From NCBI GenBank assembly GCA_023395255.1, contig JAEWZN010000011.1, forward strand, positions 62,001 through 126,000: a stretch of 64,000 nucleotides of DNA. The letters run 5' to 3'. Under the pieces are notes generated by a model. The model was not told the DNA's origin. It made no database searches and saw only the letters and a list, made by a program, of their open reading frames with translations. This stretch comes from Deferribacteres bacterium. GTDB lineage: Bacteria; Chrysiogenota; Deferribacteres; Deferribacterales; Geovibrionaceae. The position numbers and the translations under genes are program-made. Below, in pieces: positions 26,402 to 34,813 of this stretch (position 1 is its first letter; each line of letters opens with the position of its first letter).

Positions 26402-26435
26402 GTTTCTCCGGGCGGGGTACGCCGTCCGGGGAAAC
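26402..26435 (+). terminator. Strong hairpin between rsmH and ftsL
   Basis: A 14-bp stem with two G-U pairs and a 6-base loop GGTACG starts at GTTTCTCCGG and ends GGGGAAAC. It is followed by TTAATAAATT, a poor U tract. It probably causes partial termination or protects the upstream RNA. This would lower expression of the division genes relative to mraZ and rsmH. Confidence 0.5.
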
Positions 26436-26465
26436 TTAATAAATTAAACGCATGGGAAGGAACCT

Positions 26466-26777
26466 ATGAGAGCGAAAACGATCTATTGGGACAAGGTTTA
26501 TGAATCAAACGGCGAAAACTCCCTCAGCACCGGAAAGGTTCTTTTGTGGGCCCTGCTCATTATTTCGGTCTTTCTCGTAGTATATGTCAGACACCTCTGC
26601 GTCCGCGAAGGCTATGCCATAAGCAGGCTGGCCTCGGATCTGAACGAAATGGAGATCCAGTACCAGCTCATGCAGGAAAAACAGTCCGAAATGCGCGACA
26701 CCGCAAGCCTCTATAAAATGGGGGAGAACATGGGTCTCGTGCTGCCGGACATGAACAGGACATTTAATGTTCAGTGA
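26466..26777 (+). CDS. ftsL: Cell division protein FtsL
   Basis: 103 residues with one membrane segment (about 24-43) and a periplasmic leucine-zipper-like coiled coil (about 45-80), the standard FtsL plan. Identification rests on architecture and on its place between rsmH and ftsI, because FtsL sequences are poorly conserved. FtsL joins FtsQ and FtsB and activates FtsWI. GGGAAGGAA lies before the ATG; its end overlaps ftsI by 11 bases. Confidence 0.82.
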   Translation: MRAKTIYWDKVYESNGENSLSTGKVLLWALLIISVFLVVYVRHLCVREGYAISRLASDLNEMEIQYQLMQEKQSEMRDTASLYKMGENMGLVLPDMNRTFNVQ

Positions 26778-28446
26778 ACGAAGCAGGATAAGATTTTTTA
26801 TATATCTTTCCATAGTCCTGGGGGTGATAATCTCCGGGCGTCTTTTTTTTCTGCAGGTGGTTAAAGGCGACTTTTTCGCCCAGATCGCAGGCTCACAGGC
26901 CGAAAGCGAATACGCCGCCTTCAAAGGAAGAGGCACAATTTACGACCGTAACGGAAAACCCCTTGCGGTGAACAAGAAAGTTGCGTCCCTTTATGTTTTT
27001 GCATCAAACCTCAAAAACAGAAAGGATTTTATAAACAGGCTGAACAAAGCGGGCATAAAAACCTCCAAAACCACGCAGACAAGGCTCCTCAAAAACGAAG
27101 GCTTCGTCTGGGTGGAGAGGAATGTGAATATAGCGCTTGCCAGAAAGGTTAAGGAGCTTGTGCCTGAGATAGAGTACACCCTCAGCGAAAACAGGTTTTA
27201 CCCTGAGCGCCACCTCGCCGCTTCAATCATCGGCTTCACAGGGGTCGACAATCAGGGGCTCTGGGGACTGGAAAACAGATATGATGAAGTGCTCAAAGGG
27301 GAGAAAATCAACCTTGTGACACTCAAGGACAACAAGGGACACCTTATCCTTTTTGAGGATAACAAAGCAAAAATACACGCGGAAAGCGCCCTGTACGTAA
27401 CAATAGACACCTACCTTCAGGGTACTGCGGAATACCTTCTCCGCAAAGGAGTGGAGGAATTCAACGCCGAGCGCGGCATAGCGGTGGGCATTGACATAAA
27501 AACAGGGGATATAATATTTGCCGCCTCAAGCGACAACTATGACCCCAACAACTACAACCGTTACAGCGACAAGACATGGAAAAACGATGTGACCAGCTTC
27601 CTCTTTGAACCCGGTTCAATATACAAGCCAGTCGCATTCTCCTACCTCCTTGAGAAACAGGCCCTTGACCTCACTAAAATGGTCAACTGCGAAAACGGTC
27701 AGTTCCGCATCCACGGGCACACAGTAAAGGATGTCAAGCCCATGGGCATGGCCACCGCCAAGGAAGTGCTGATAAAGTCCAGCAACATCGGAATGATAAA
27801 GCTCACAGATAAAATTGACCGGAAAGATTTTTACGAATATATGCTCAGCGCCGGTTTCGGACAGAAGACCGGGATAAACGGTGTAAGCGAAGAGGACGGC
27901 CTGCTGCGAAGCTACAAGCAATGGTCGGGGCTGTCACGGCCATCCCTTTCCATAGGACAGGAAATACTGGTTACACCTCTTCAGATGGCAAGATTTTACG
28001 CCGCCGTGGCTAACGGCGGTTTTCTCGTTACTCCTTCCATAGTTGAGAAGGTGGAAAAAAACGGACGCACGGTATCACCCGAAACGCAGAGAACACCCGT
28101 AATGTCCGCGGCAACCTCGGAAACGCTGCGGGTTCTTCTTGCAGATGTGGTTAAGGAAGGAACCGGGCAGAAAGCTAAATCCAACTTTGTGGAAATAGCA
28201 GGCAAAACCGGCACGGGGCAGAAGTTTGACAAAGCCTCAGGTGCGTACAGCAGCAGGGAGTACGTGGCGAGCTTCGCCGGGTTTTACCCTGCGCAAAATC
28301 CGGGAGTGGCGATGGTTGTTGTTTATGACAGCCCCAAACTCAGCATTTACGGCGGCTCCACCGCCGCAGTGACCTTCAAAAGGCTTGCTGAGCTCACTTC
28401 GCTTTATCTCGGTTTACAGAGGAAAGATGTCGATGAAAGCATTTAA
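26767..28446 (+). CDS. ftsI: Division transpeptidase FtsI (PBP3)
   Basis: 559 residues. It has one N-terminal membrane segment (about 9-30), a pedestal domain (RGTIYDRNGKPLAVN near 57), and a transpeptidase domain with the three active-site motifs: S284-I-Y-K287, S338-S-N340 and K480-T-G482. It crosslinks septal peptidoglycan with FtsW. No PASTA domain is present. The downstream murE start lies inside its last codons. Confidence 0.95.
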   Translation: MFSERSRIRFFIYLSIVLGVIISGRLFFLQVVKGDFFAQIAGSQAESEYAAFKGRGTIYDRNGKPLAVNKKVASLYVFASNLKNRKDFINRLNKAGIKTSKTTQTRLLKNEGFVWVERNVNIALARKVKELVPEIEYTLSENRFYPERHLAASIIGFTGVDNQGLWGLENRYDEVLKGEKINLVTLKDNKGHLILFEDNKAKIHAESALYVTIDTYLQGTAEYLLRKGVEEFNAERGIAVGIDIKTGDIIFAASSDNYDPNNYNRYSDKTWKNDVTSFLFEPGSIYKPVAFSYLLEKQALDLTKMVNCENGQFRIHGHTVKDVKPMGMATAKEVLIKSSNIGMIKLTDKIDRKDFYEYMLSAGFGQKTGINGVSEEDGLLRSYKQWSGLSRPSLSIGQEILVTPLQMARFYAAVANGGFLVTPSIVEKVEKNGRTVSPETQRTPVMSAATSETLRVLLADVVKEGTGQKAKSNFVEIAGKTGTGQKFDKASGAYSSREYVASFAGFYPAQNPGVAMVVVYDSPKLSIYGGSTAAVTFKRLAELTSLYLGLQRKDVDESI

Positions 28447-29878
28447 CCTTTTTGACGGAATACCCATTACCGGATTTGACGCCGATGTCAACTTTGAGGC
28501 GGATGTTAAGGCGGTATGCTTCGACAGCAGAGATATAAAGGAAGGCTGTGTGTTCTTCGCCTATTCCGGCTCCGCTTTCGATTCCCACAGCGTGGCAGAG
28601 AAGGTTTACGCAGAAGGGAAGGTGCTGTTCATCGCCGCGGAAAGAAAACTTGAGAATATCCCCACTGTCATAGTTGAGGACGGACGCAAGGCACTGGCTC
28701 TGGCATGCAGAAACTTCTTCGGCAGACCGGATGAAAAAATGGAAAAGGTCGGCGTAACCGGAACAAACGGCAAAACGACTGTGACCTATCTGCTGGAATC
28801 CATTATGGCGGCAGCGGGCAAAAAGCCCCTGAGAATGGGCACTACAGGCCACAGATACGCAGGCAAGGATGTTCCCTCGAACGTTACAACGCCTTCATCA
28901 TATGACTACTACAAGGTGCTGGCAGATGCAGTTGCCGACGGGTGCGATGCTCTGGCTGTGGAGGTCTCCTCACACGCCCTTGACCAGCAGAGGCTCTACG
29001 GCACAAAGTTTGATGTAGCCCTTTTCACAAACCTTTCGGGTGATCATCTGGATTACCACCACACCATGGAAGAGTACTTCGCCGCAAAACGCAGGCTCTT
29101 TCAGGATGATTACGCCAACATAGCCGTGGTGAACATGGACAACGACTACGGCATGAGGCTGATAAAAGAAAAAAGCGTAGATACCATAAAATACGGTGTC
29201 AGCGAGAGGGCTGAAATCTCAGCAGAGGAGATAGCCTTCACCCTTAACGGCATTACAGCCAGAGTGCGCTATCCGGGCAACACCTTTAACATAAGCACAA
29301 CCCTTGTGGGGCTGCACAACCTTGAGAATATTCTCGCCGCAGTTTCCGCCGCAATAGCACTCGGCATAAATGACGATGCCATAGCAAAGGGGGTAGAAAG
29401 CCTGAAAAATGTTCCCGGAAGGCTGGAGAAGTTCGAAGTGAACGGAGCCTTTGTATTCGTGGACTATGCACACACTGACGATGCTCTCATAAACGTGCTT
29501 GAGGCGCTGACCCCCTTTAAGAAGACGAAGATAACCACAATCTTCGGCTGCGGCGGCGACCGTGACAGGACAAAACGCCCCAGAATGGCAAAAGCCGCCG
29601 AGAATTACTCGGATGTGATAATAGTTACCAGCGACAACCCCAGAACGGAAAGCCCTCAGCAGATTATTGAGGACATTCTCAAAGGGTTTGAAAATGCAGA
29701 AAAGGTCGTAATCTGTCCTGACAGGGGCGAGGCTATAAAAACCGCTCTCTCAAAGGCGGAGCCGGGCGACATAGTCCTCATAGCCGGAAAAGGGCATGAG
29801 GACTACATGGTTATAGGAAAAGAGAAAATTCATTTTGATGACAGGGAAGAAGTCAGAAAGTTCCTTAAACAGGATTAA
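28433..29878 (+). CDS. murE: UDP-MurNAc-tripeptide ligase MurE
   Basis: 481 residues from the ATG at 28433, with AGAGGA nine bases upstream. An ATG two codons earlier has poorer spacing, and a further upstream frame extension is inside ftsI. The ATP-binding loop is GVTGTNGKTTVTYLL. The motif DNPRTESP, which contacts the third amino acid, is the DNPR type associated with meso-diaminopimelate addition. LFTNLSGDHLDYH and VFVDYAHTDDAL are also standard. It overlaps ftsI by 14 bases. Confidence 0.94.
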   Translation: MKAFNLFDGIPITGFDADVNFEADVKAVCFDSRDIKEGCVFFAYSGSAFDSHSVAEKVYAEGKVLFIAAERKLENIPTVIVEDGRKALALACRNFFGRPDEKMEKVGVTGTNGKTTVTYLLESIMAAAGKKPLRMGTTGHRYAGKDVPSNVTTPSSYDYYKVLADAVADGCDALAVEVSSHALDQQRLYGTKFDVALFTNLSGDHLDYHHTMEEYFAAKRRLFQDDYANIAVVNMDNDYGMRLIKEKSVDTIKYGVSERAEISAEEIAFTLNGITARVRYPGNTFNISTTLVGLHNLENILAAVSAAIALGINDDAIAKGVESLKNVPGRLEKFEVNGAFVFVDYAHTDDALINVLEALTPFKKTKITTIFGCGGDRDRTKRPRMAKAAENYSDVIIVTSDNPRTESPQQIIEDILKGFENAEKVVICPDRGEAIKTALSKAEPGDIVLIAGKGHEDYMVIGKEKIHFDDREEVRKFLKQD

Positions 29879-29898
29879 GACAGACCCGGAGGAAATGG

Positions 29899-31254
29899 AT
29901 GAAGCTGAAAGAGATTGTAAACGCCCTCGGCGGCGTAATCAAGGCAGACACACCCTTTGATCTGCCCGTGAAAAAACTTGTTATCGACAGCAGAAAGGTC
30001 GAGGAAGGCGATATTTTTACGGCTCTTTCCGGTGAAAACACCGACGGGAACCTGTACGCACAGAAGGCTCTGGACGCGGGCGCGTCTCTGGTCATAGTGG
30101 ATGACGGCAAAATATATGAAACCCTGAACGGAAACAAGGTACTAGTCCGTGACGGGCTGAGCGCCATAAAAGCACTGGGCGCATATAAACTCAAAAACTA
30201 CAAGGGAACAAAAATAGCCATTACGGGCAGCATGGGCAAAACCAGCACCAAGGAGCTTATAAGCTCTGTTCTGCGCACCCGTAAAAAGGTTTATACAGCT
30301 TACGGAAATTACAACAACGAACTGGGTGTTGCCATCTGCGCCGCCAACCTCAATATGAGAACAAGCTGCGCCGTTTTCGAATTCGGCACAAACTCGCCCG
30401 GAGAGATAGGACAGCTTTCCATGTACCTCAAGCCGGATGTGGCAGTGCTCACCGGCATAGGCCACGCCCACATAGGCAGGATGGGGAGCATGGAAAAACT
30501 CGCTGAGGAAAAGCTCTCCATAATAAACGGCATGAACGGCGGAACCCTCTGGGTGCATGAATCATGCCGCATGTATCTGGATGAGCGGGTTATGGGCGCT
30601 GTTGATGTGAAATACTTCGGCAGCGGAATGAACGCGGATGTGATCCTCGCGGACGCAGGGCGTAACAACAGGGAGCAGTTTTACTTCACAGCGGTTTACA
30701 TGGGTGTGCCCTACTGCTTTATGCTGAACCACCCCTATGACCACTTCATAGCCAACTCCCTCGCAGCCATTGGCATAGGCTTTGAAGCAGGGCTTGACTA
30801 TCAGGATGTGATGACGGGCATACTCGCCTTCAAACCCGTAACGGGCAGAGGAGCTATGGTAAGTGTCGGCAGCATCAAGGTAATAGATGACACCTACAAC
30901 GCAGGGTTCGAGTCCATAATGAGCGCGGTTAAAAACCTCGCCGAGATAAACGCTCCCAAAAGATACGCCATAATAGGCGAAATGGGCGAGATAGAAGGCT
31001 TCGAGGAGATGCTTTACCTCAAGCTTTATAAGCTGGCAAAAAGCCTGACCGACATAAACTTCATATTCGTGGGGCAGAACTACTGCAAATTCGCCGAAAC
31101 AGCGAACATAACAATAGCACTCACAAAGGAAAAAGCTAACGAAACCGTGGCTCTCATTGAGGAGGGTCTGGTTCTTATAAAAGCGTCCAGAGCAAGGAAG
31201 TTCGAGGACTTTATAAGCTTTCTGGAACAGGAGAGAAAGAAGCGTGCTGTATAA
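29899..31254 (+). CDS. murF: UDP-MurNAc-tripeptide--D-Ala-D-Ala ligase MurF
   Basis: 451 residues. It has an N-terminal Mur ligase catalytic-like domain (DSRKVEEGDIFTALSGE), the P-loop ITGSMGKTSTKELI, the central EFGTNSPGEIGQLS and IGHAHIGRMGSME, and a C-terminal domain with IDDTYNAGFESIMSAV. It completes the pentapeptide precursor. Its last bases overlap mraY by 11. CCGGAGGAA lies before the ATG. Confidence 0.94.
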   Translation: MKLKEIVNALGGVIKADTPFDLPVKKLVIDSRKVEEGDIFTALSGENTDGNLYAQKALDAGASLVIVDDGKIYETLNGNKVLVRDGLSAIKALGAYKLKNYKGTKIAITGSMGKTSTKELISSVLRTRKKVYTAYGNYNNELGVAICAANLNMRTSCAVFEFGTNSPGEIGQLSMYLKPDVAVLTGIGHAHIGRMGSMEKLAEEKLSIINGMNGGTLWVHESCRMYLDERVMGAVDVKYFGSGMNADVILADAGRNNREQFYFTAVYMGVPYCFMLNHPYDHFIANSLAAIGIGFEAGLDYQDVMTGILAFKPVTGRGAMVSVGSIKVIDDTYNAGFESIMSAVKNLAEINAPKRYAIIGEMGEIEGFEEMLYLKLYKLAKSLTDINFIFVGQNYCKFAETANITIALTKEKANETVALIEEGLVLIKASRARKFEDFISFLEQERKKRAV

Positions 31255-32329
31255 CCTGCTGGTTCCGTTATCTGACGTTTGGAGCATATTCAACGTCTTC
31301 CGCTACATCACATTCCGCACGGCGTATGCGACCCTTACCGCTCTGGTCATTACGCTTATTATCGCTCCGTTCATCATCAGGAAGCTGAAGGAGATGGCCT
31401 TCTCCATGAAGTCAAAGGGCTTTGAGCCCGCCACCCACAAGGTTAAAGAAGGCACTCCCACAATGGGCGGCATAATGATAGTTATAGCGGGCAGCGTGTC
31501 CACCCTCCTCTGGGCGGATCTCACTAACCCGTACATATGGATTACGATATTCACCTTCGTCTCCTACGGTGTCATAGGCTTCGTAGATGACTACATAAAA
31601 ACAGTGAAAAAGAACCCCAAGGGCCTTAAAGCAAGGGCAAAGTTCTGGGGGCAGGTTTTTACCGGAGTAATAGCCATAGCGCTTATCATATATGTGGATA
31701 AAGGAAAAACGGCGACGGTTCTCGCCATGCCCTTCCTGAAAACCGCGGTAATAGATCTCTCCATATTCTATTTCGTGTTCGCCCTGTTTGTCATAGTGGG
31801 CACATCAAACGCGGTAAACATTACGGACGGGCTGGACGGACTGGCCATAGCGCCTTCGGTTATATCATTCGGCACACTGTGCTTTTTTGTTTATTTCACC
31901 GGACACAGCGAGTTTGCGCACTATCTGAACATTATTTATGTAAAAGGTTCGGGGGAGCTTGCGGTATTCTGCGGCGCGATGGTCGGCGCGGGGCTTGGCT
32001 TTCTCTGGTACAACGCCTTTCCCGCAAGCGTGTTCATGGGGGATGTGGGAAGCCTTTCCATAGGCGGAGCGATGGGCATAGTGTCCGTTATCTCCAAACA
32101 TGAGCTTGTGCTTGCCATAGTCGGAGGCGTTTTTGTCATCGAAACGGTAAGCGTTATCCTTCAGGTGGGCTTTTACAAGGCTACTCACGGGAAGCGTCTT
32201 TTCAGAATGGCGCCCATACACCACCACTTCGAGCTCAAGGGATGGAGCGAAACGAAAATTACCGTGCGGTTCTGGATTATTTCCTTCGTTCTGGCGCTCA
32301 TTGCGCTCAGTACGCTTAAACTGAGGTAA
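31244..32329 (+). CDS. mraY: Phospho-MurNAc-pentapeptide transferase MraY
   Basis: 361 residues with about ten membrane helices, the family's normal size. Seen directly: KEGTPTMGG near residue 66, the Asp pair in GFVDDYIKTVKKN, NITDGLDGLAIAPS near 190, FMGDVGSLSIGG and the APIHHHFELKGW loop with conserved histidines near 325. It makes lipid I on the inner membrane. It starts inside murF. An extended N-terminus of about 10 residues is possible. Confidence 0.96.
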   Translation: MLYNLLVPLSDVWSIFNVFRYITFRTAYATLTALVITLIIAPFIIRKLKEMAFSMKSKGFEPATHKVKEGTPTMGGIMIVIAGSVSTLLWADLTNPYIWITIFTFVSYGVIGFVDDYIKTVKKNPKGLKARAKFWGQVFTGVIAIALIIYVDKGKTATVLAMPFLKTAVIDLSIFYFVFALFVIVGTSNAVNITDGLDGLAIAPSVISFGTLCFFVYFTGHSEFAHYLNIIYVKGSGELAVFCGAMVGAGLGFLWYNAFPASVFMGDVGSLSIGGAMGIVSVISKHELVLAIVGGVFVIETVSVILQVGFYKATHGKRLFRMAPIHHHFELKGWSETKITVRFWIISFVLALIALSTLKLR

Positions 32330-32335
32330 CGGATT

Positions 32336-33595
32336 ATGAAAGCGGCAGTACTCGGCTACGGCAAAAGCGGCAAGGCGGCTGAAACCCTTCTCAGGCATGC
32401 AGGCGCAGTGCAGGTTGATATTTTTGAGGATAAAAACAATGCGTACCCTTCCATATCCGAATTTAAAAACGGGTATGACAGGGTGGCTGTGAGCCCCGGA
32501 ATAGACATAGTCAGACGCGGGCTGAAAATAGATAACCTTACCAGCGAGATAGAGCTTGCTTACGAAGCACTCGCCGGAAAAGGAAAAATAATGGTGATGA
32601 CAGGCACAAACGGCAAGTCCACAGTGACCTATCTCACAGCGCAGATACTGGAAAACGCAGGGCTCAGAGCCGTTGCATGCGGCAACATAGGCATCCCCTT
32701 CGGCGAAGTGGTGCTGAAAGGCGGATACGATGTGTTTGTTCTGGAGCTTTCCAGCTTCCAAATTGAGCTTCTTCGCAATTTTAAGGCGGACATGACGGCG
32801 ATTACCAACCTCGCCCCGGATCATCTGGACAGGTATCCGAGCTATGAAGCCTACATAAAAGCTAAAATGGATGTACTCAGGTTCGTGAAAGAGGACGGCT
32901 TTGCCGTTCTGCCCGATGAGGCCGAGCTCCTGAAACACGCTGAATACTTCAAAGGCAGAAGAGTGATAATAAACGAAGCCATGAACGGCTTCCCGAAACT
33001 CGCAGGGAAAACGATGGATTTCGGAGCATACAGCCTGGACACGGCAAGATTCCCGCTGTTCGGAACCCACAACCTGCTCAATCTCGCCTTTTCCCTTGTC
33101 TCGGCGGACAGCCTGCTGAGTTTCAAAGGCGATATAACCCCAGCGGTGGAGAACCTTAAGGGGCTGCCTCACAGGTGCGAGTATTCCGGCACGGTTGACG
33201 GAGTCAGTTTCATAAACGACTCAAAGGCAACCAATGTTTACTCCACCCTCGCCTGCCTTAAAGGCGCAAAGGCGGGGAACGTTATAATACTCGGCGGACG
33301 CGACAAAAACGGAGACTTCGGTCTTCTGGCTGATGAGCTTAACAGGGCTGCAAGCACCGTAATAGCCTACGGTGAGGCGGCAATAGTAATAAAAGAGAAG
33401 CTCAAAGGGCTTCTCACATGCGACTTTGTGACCTCTCCCACCATGGAGCAGGCAATAAAAACAGGACTTAACGTAGCCCCCAAAGGGAGCAACGTAATAC
33501 TTACACCCGCATGCTCAAGCTATGACAGCTTCAACAACTTTGAAGAGCGCGGCGAGAGATTCATGCAGATAGTAAAGGAACTCGGCGGAAAATAA
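32336..33595 (+). CDS. murD: UDP-MurNAc-L-alanine--D-glutamate ligase MurD
   Basis: 419 residues, slightly short for MurD. The N-terminal Rossmann part (VLGYGKSGKAAETLL) is followed by VSPGI, the P-loop MTGTNGKSTVTYL, ELSSFQIELL, TNLAPDHLDRY and the C-terminal VSFINDSKATNVYSTLACL and ILGGRDKNGDF. All are standard. It adds D-Glu to UDP-MurNAc-Ala. It sits six bases after mraY. Confidence 0.95.
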   Translation: MKAAVLGYGKSGKAAETLLRHAGAVQVDIFEDKNNAYPSISEFKNGYDRVAVSPGIDIVRRGLKIDNLTSEIELAYEALAGKGKIMVMTGTNGKSTVTYLTAQILENAGLRAVACGNIGIPFGEVVLKGGYDVFVLELSSFQIELLRNFKADMTAITNLAPDHLDRYPSYEAYIKAKMDVLRFVKEDGFAVLPDEAELLKHAEYFKGRRVIINEAMNGFPKLAGKTMDFGAYSLDTARFPLFGTHNLLNLAFSLVSADSLLSFKGDITPAVENLKGLPHRCEYSGTVDGVSFINDSKATNVYSTLACLKGAKAGNVIILGGRDKNGDFGLLADELNRAASTVIAYGEAAIVIKEKLKGLLTCDFVTSPTMEQAIKTGLNVAPKGSNVILTPACSSYDSFNNFEERGERFMQIVKELGGK

Positions 33596-33596
33596 A

Positions 33597-34682
33597 GTGT
33601 TTCAGATTAAAGACGAACGGCTGCAAATTCTGATAATCGCCTCAGTCCTCATCACAATGGGGCTGATATTCGTGTTCTCTGCGGGCTCCATACAGGCTCT
33701 CAGGCTGGAGAAAAGCGAGCTCTACTTCTTCAACAAGCAGCTTTTAGCGGTCTTCATAGGTCTGGGGCTCATGTACGGCGCATACAGCATACCGCTGAAA
33801 ACATGGCGCAGGTTTGTGCCGACGCTCTATTTTCTGACACTGATACTGCTGATTTCCGTGTTCTTTTTCCCGAAGCTCAACGGTTCGCACAGGTGGATCC
33901 TTCTTCCCGGATTCAGCTTGCAGCCTTCGGAACTGGCTAAGTTCACCTGCATACTTTACCTTGCCCATTATCTGGATAAGAAAGAAGGCAGGCTCAACGA
34001 CTTTACCTCAGGTTTCCTCCCCGCTTCCATAATGCTGGGGATAATCGGCGCGCTCATACTGAGCGAACCGGACTACGGAACAACACTGCTTATAATCTGC
34101 GTGTCATTCACGCTGTTTCTCATAGGCGGAGCCCACATGCGCCACATAATAGGCGTTATAGGGTTCATCGCTCCTATTATAACCGCAGGGCTTCTCATGG
34201 GTTACAGGAGGGGCAGGATAATGAGCTTCCTTGACCCGTGGGAAGATCGCTACGGAACAGGCTATCAGCTTGTGCAGTCCCTCACTGCGGTGGGCAGCGG
34301 CGGCATATTCGGCAAGGGAGTGGGCAACTCCTCCCAGAAGCTTTACTTCCTCCCGGAGGCGCATACGGACTTCATATACGCCATTATTGCAGAGGAAACA
34401 GGGCTTGTAGGTTCGCTGGCTGTGCTTGTGATAGTCACCGTGTTTTTTATAATAAGCGTTAAAGTGGCTCTCAAACATAAGGAGCTTTTCTATAAACTGC
34501 TCACATTCGGGCTGGCTTTCAGCCTGTTTGTTCAGGCTCTGCTTCATATATCAGTGGTTACCGGCCTCCTCCCCACAAAGGGAATCGGCCTCCCGCTGGT
34601 CAGCTACGGCGGCTCGAACATGATGATCTCCCTGCTTATGGTAGGTGTACTCCTGCGCAGTGCAGAGGAGGCGGGCTCATGA
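33597..34682 (+). CDS. ftsW: Septal glycosyltransferase FtsW
   Basis: 361 residues from a GTG one base after the murD stop. It is a SEDS-family membrane protein with about ten helices: IFVFSAGSIQAL early, FLQPSELAK-like segment (FSLQPSELAKF), SEPDYGTTLLIICVSF near 160, GNSSQKLYFLPEAHTDFIYAI with the catalytic-loop region, and KGIGLPLVSYGGSN near the end. It polymerises lipid II at the septum with FtsI. Its TGA overlaps an ATG (ATGA at 34679), now of a small inserted frame rather than murG. Confidence 0.95.
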   Translation: MFQIKDERLQILIIASVLITMGLIFVFSAGSIQALRLEKSELYFFNKQLLAVFIGLGLMYGAYSIPLKTWRRFVPTLYFLTLILLISVFFFPKLNGSHRWILLPGFSLQPSELAKFTCILYLAHYLDKKEGRLNDFTSGFLPASIMLGIIGALILSEPDYGTTLLIICVSFTLFLIGGAHMRHIIGVIGFIAPIITAGLLMGYRRGRIMSFLDPWEDRYGTGYQLVQSLTAVGSGGIFGKGVGNSSQKLYFLPEAHTDFIYAIIAEETGLVGSLAVLVIVTVFFIISVKVALKHKELFYKLLTFGLAFSLFVQALLHISVVTGLLPTKGIGLPLVSYGGSNMMISLLMVGVLLRSAEEAGS

Positions 34683-34813
34683 GTAAAGAAAAACTCCACG
34701 GAGGGAGATTCGCCGTGCGCAGCGAAGGTCAGCTTGCTGACCGCGAGCGTGTACAGTTTTCGGACAGGACGTACCGAAAACTGTTGTCAGGACAGACTGA
34801 GGCGGGCTCATGA
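34679..34813 (+). CDS. 44-residue inserted open reading frame at the ftsW/murG junction
   Basis: The frame starts at the ATG overlapping the ftsW stop (ATGA), has GGAGGCGGG upstream, and ends with a TGA overlapping the murG ATG. The product would begin MSKEKLHGGRF and end SGQTEAGS; I know no family. The frame exists because a 131-bp segment with palindromes was inserted together with a 15-bp duplication. It may only serve to carry ribosomes across the insertion. The similarity of its first residues to ArgH N-termini is probably chance. Confidence 0.4.
   Translation: MSKEKLHGGRFAVRSEGQLADRERVQFSDRTYRKLLSGQTEAGS
34743..34784 (+). repeat. Hairpin repeat element, copy 2 (11-bp stem, ACAGGAYGTA loop)
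   Basis: GCGAGCGTGT (34743-34752), stem ACAGTTTTCGG, loop ACAGGACGTA, stem CCGAAAACTGT. It matches copy 1 at 14635-14676 in flanking 10-mer, stem length, loop length and loop sequence (one C/T difference), while the stem sequence is unrelated. Confidence 0.7.

Larger units (their letters stand above)
34668..34813. repeat. 131-bp insertion flanked by a 15-bp direct repeat
   Basis: GAGGCGGGCTCATGA occurs at 34668-34682 and again at 34799-34813. The first copy contains the ftsW stop, the second the murG ribosome binding site and start. Between them are two palindromes: GGTCAGC-TT-GCTGACC near 34728-34743, and the 11-bp hairpin at 34753-34784. The duplication looks like a target-site or slippage duplication at the place where ftsW and murG originally overlapped. 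Confidence 0.75.

Noticed and set aside
31865-33172. 435-codon open frame on the minus strand
   Set aside because: It is antisense to mraY and murD, both certain. Composition is that of a shadow frame.
34679-34711. Fragment of argininosuccinate lyase (argH) at the start of the 44-codon frame
   Set aside because: Only the first dozen residues resemble ArgH N-termini. The rest is palindrome-derived sequence, so chance is more likely.
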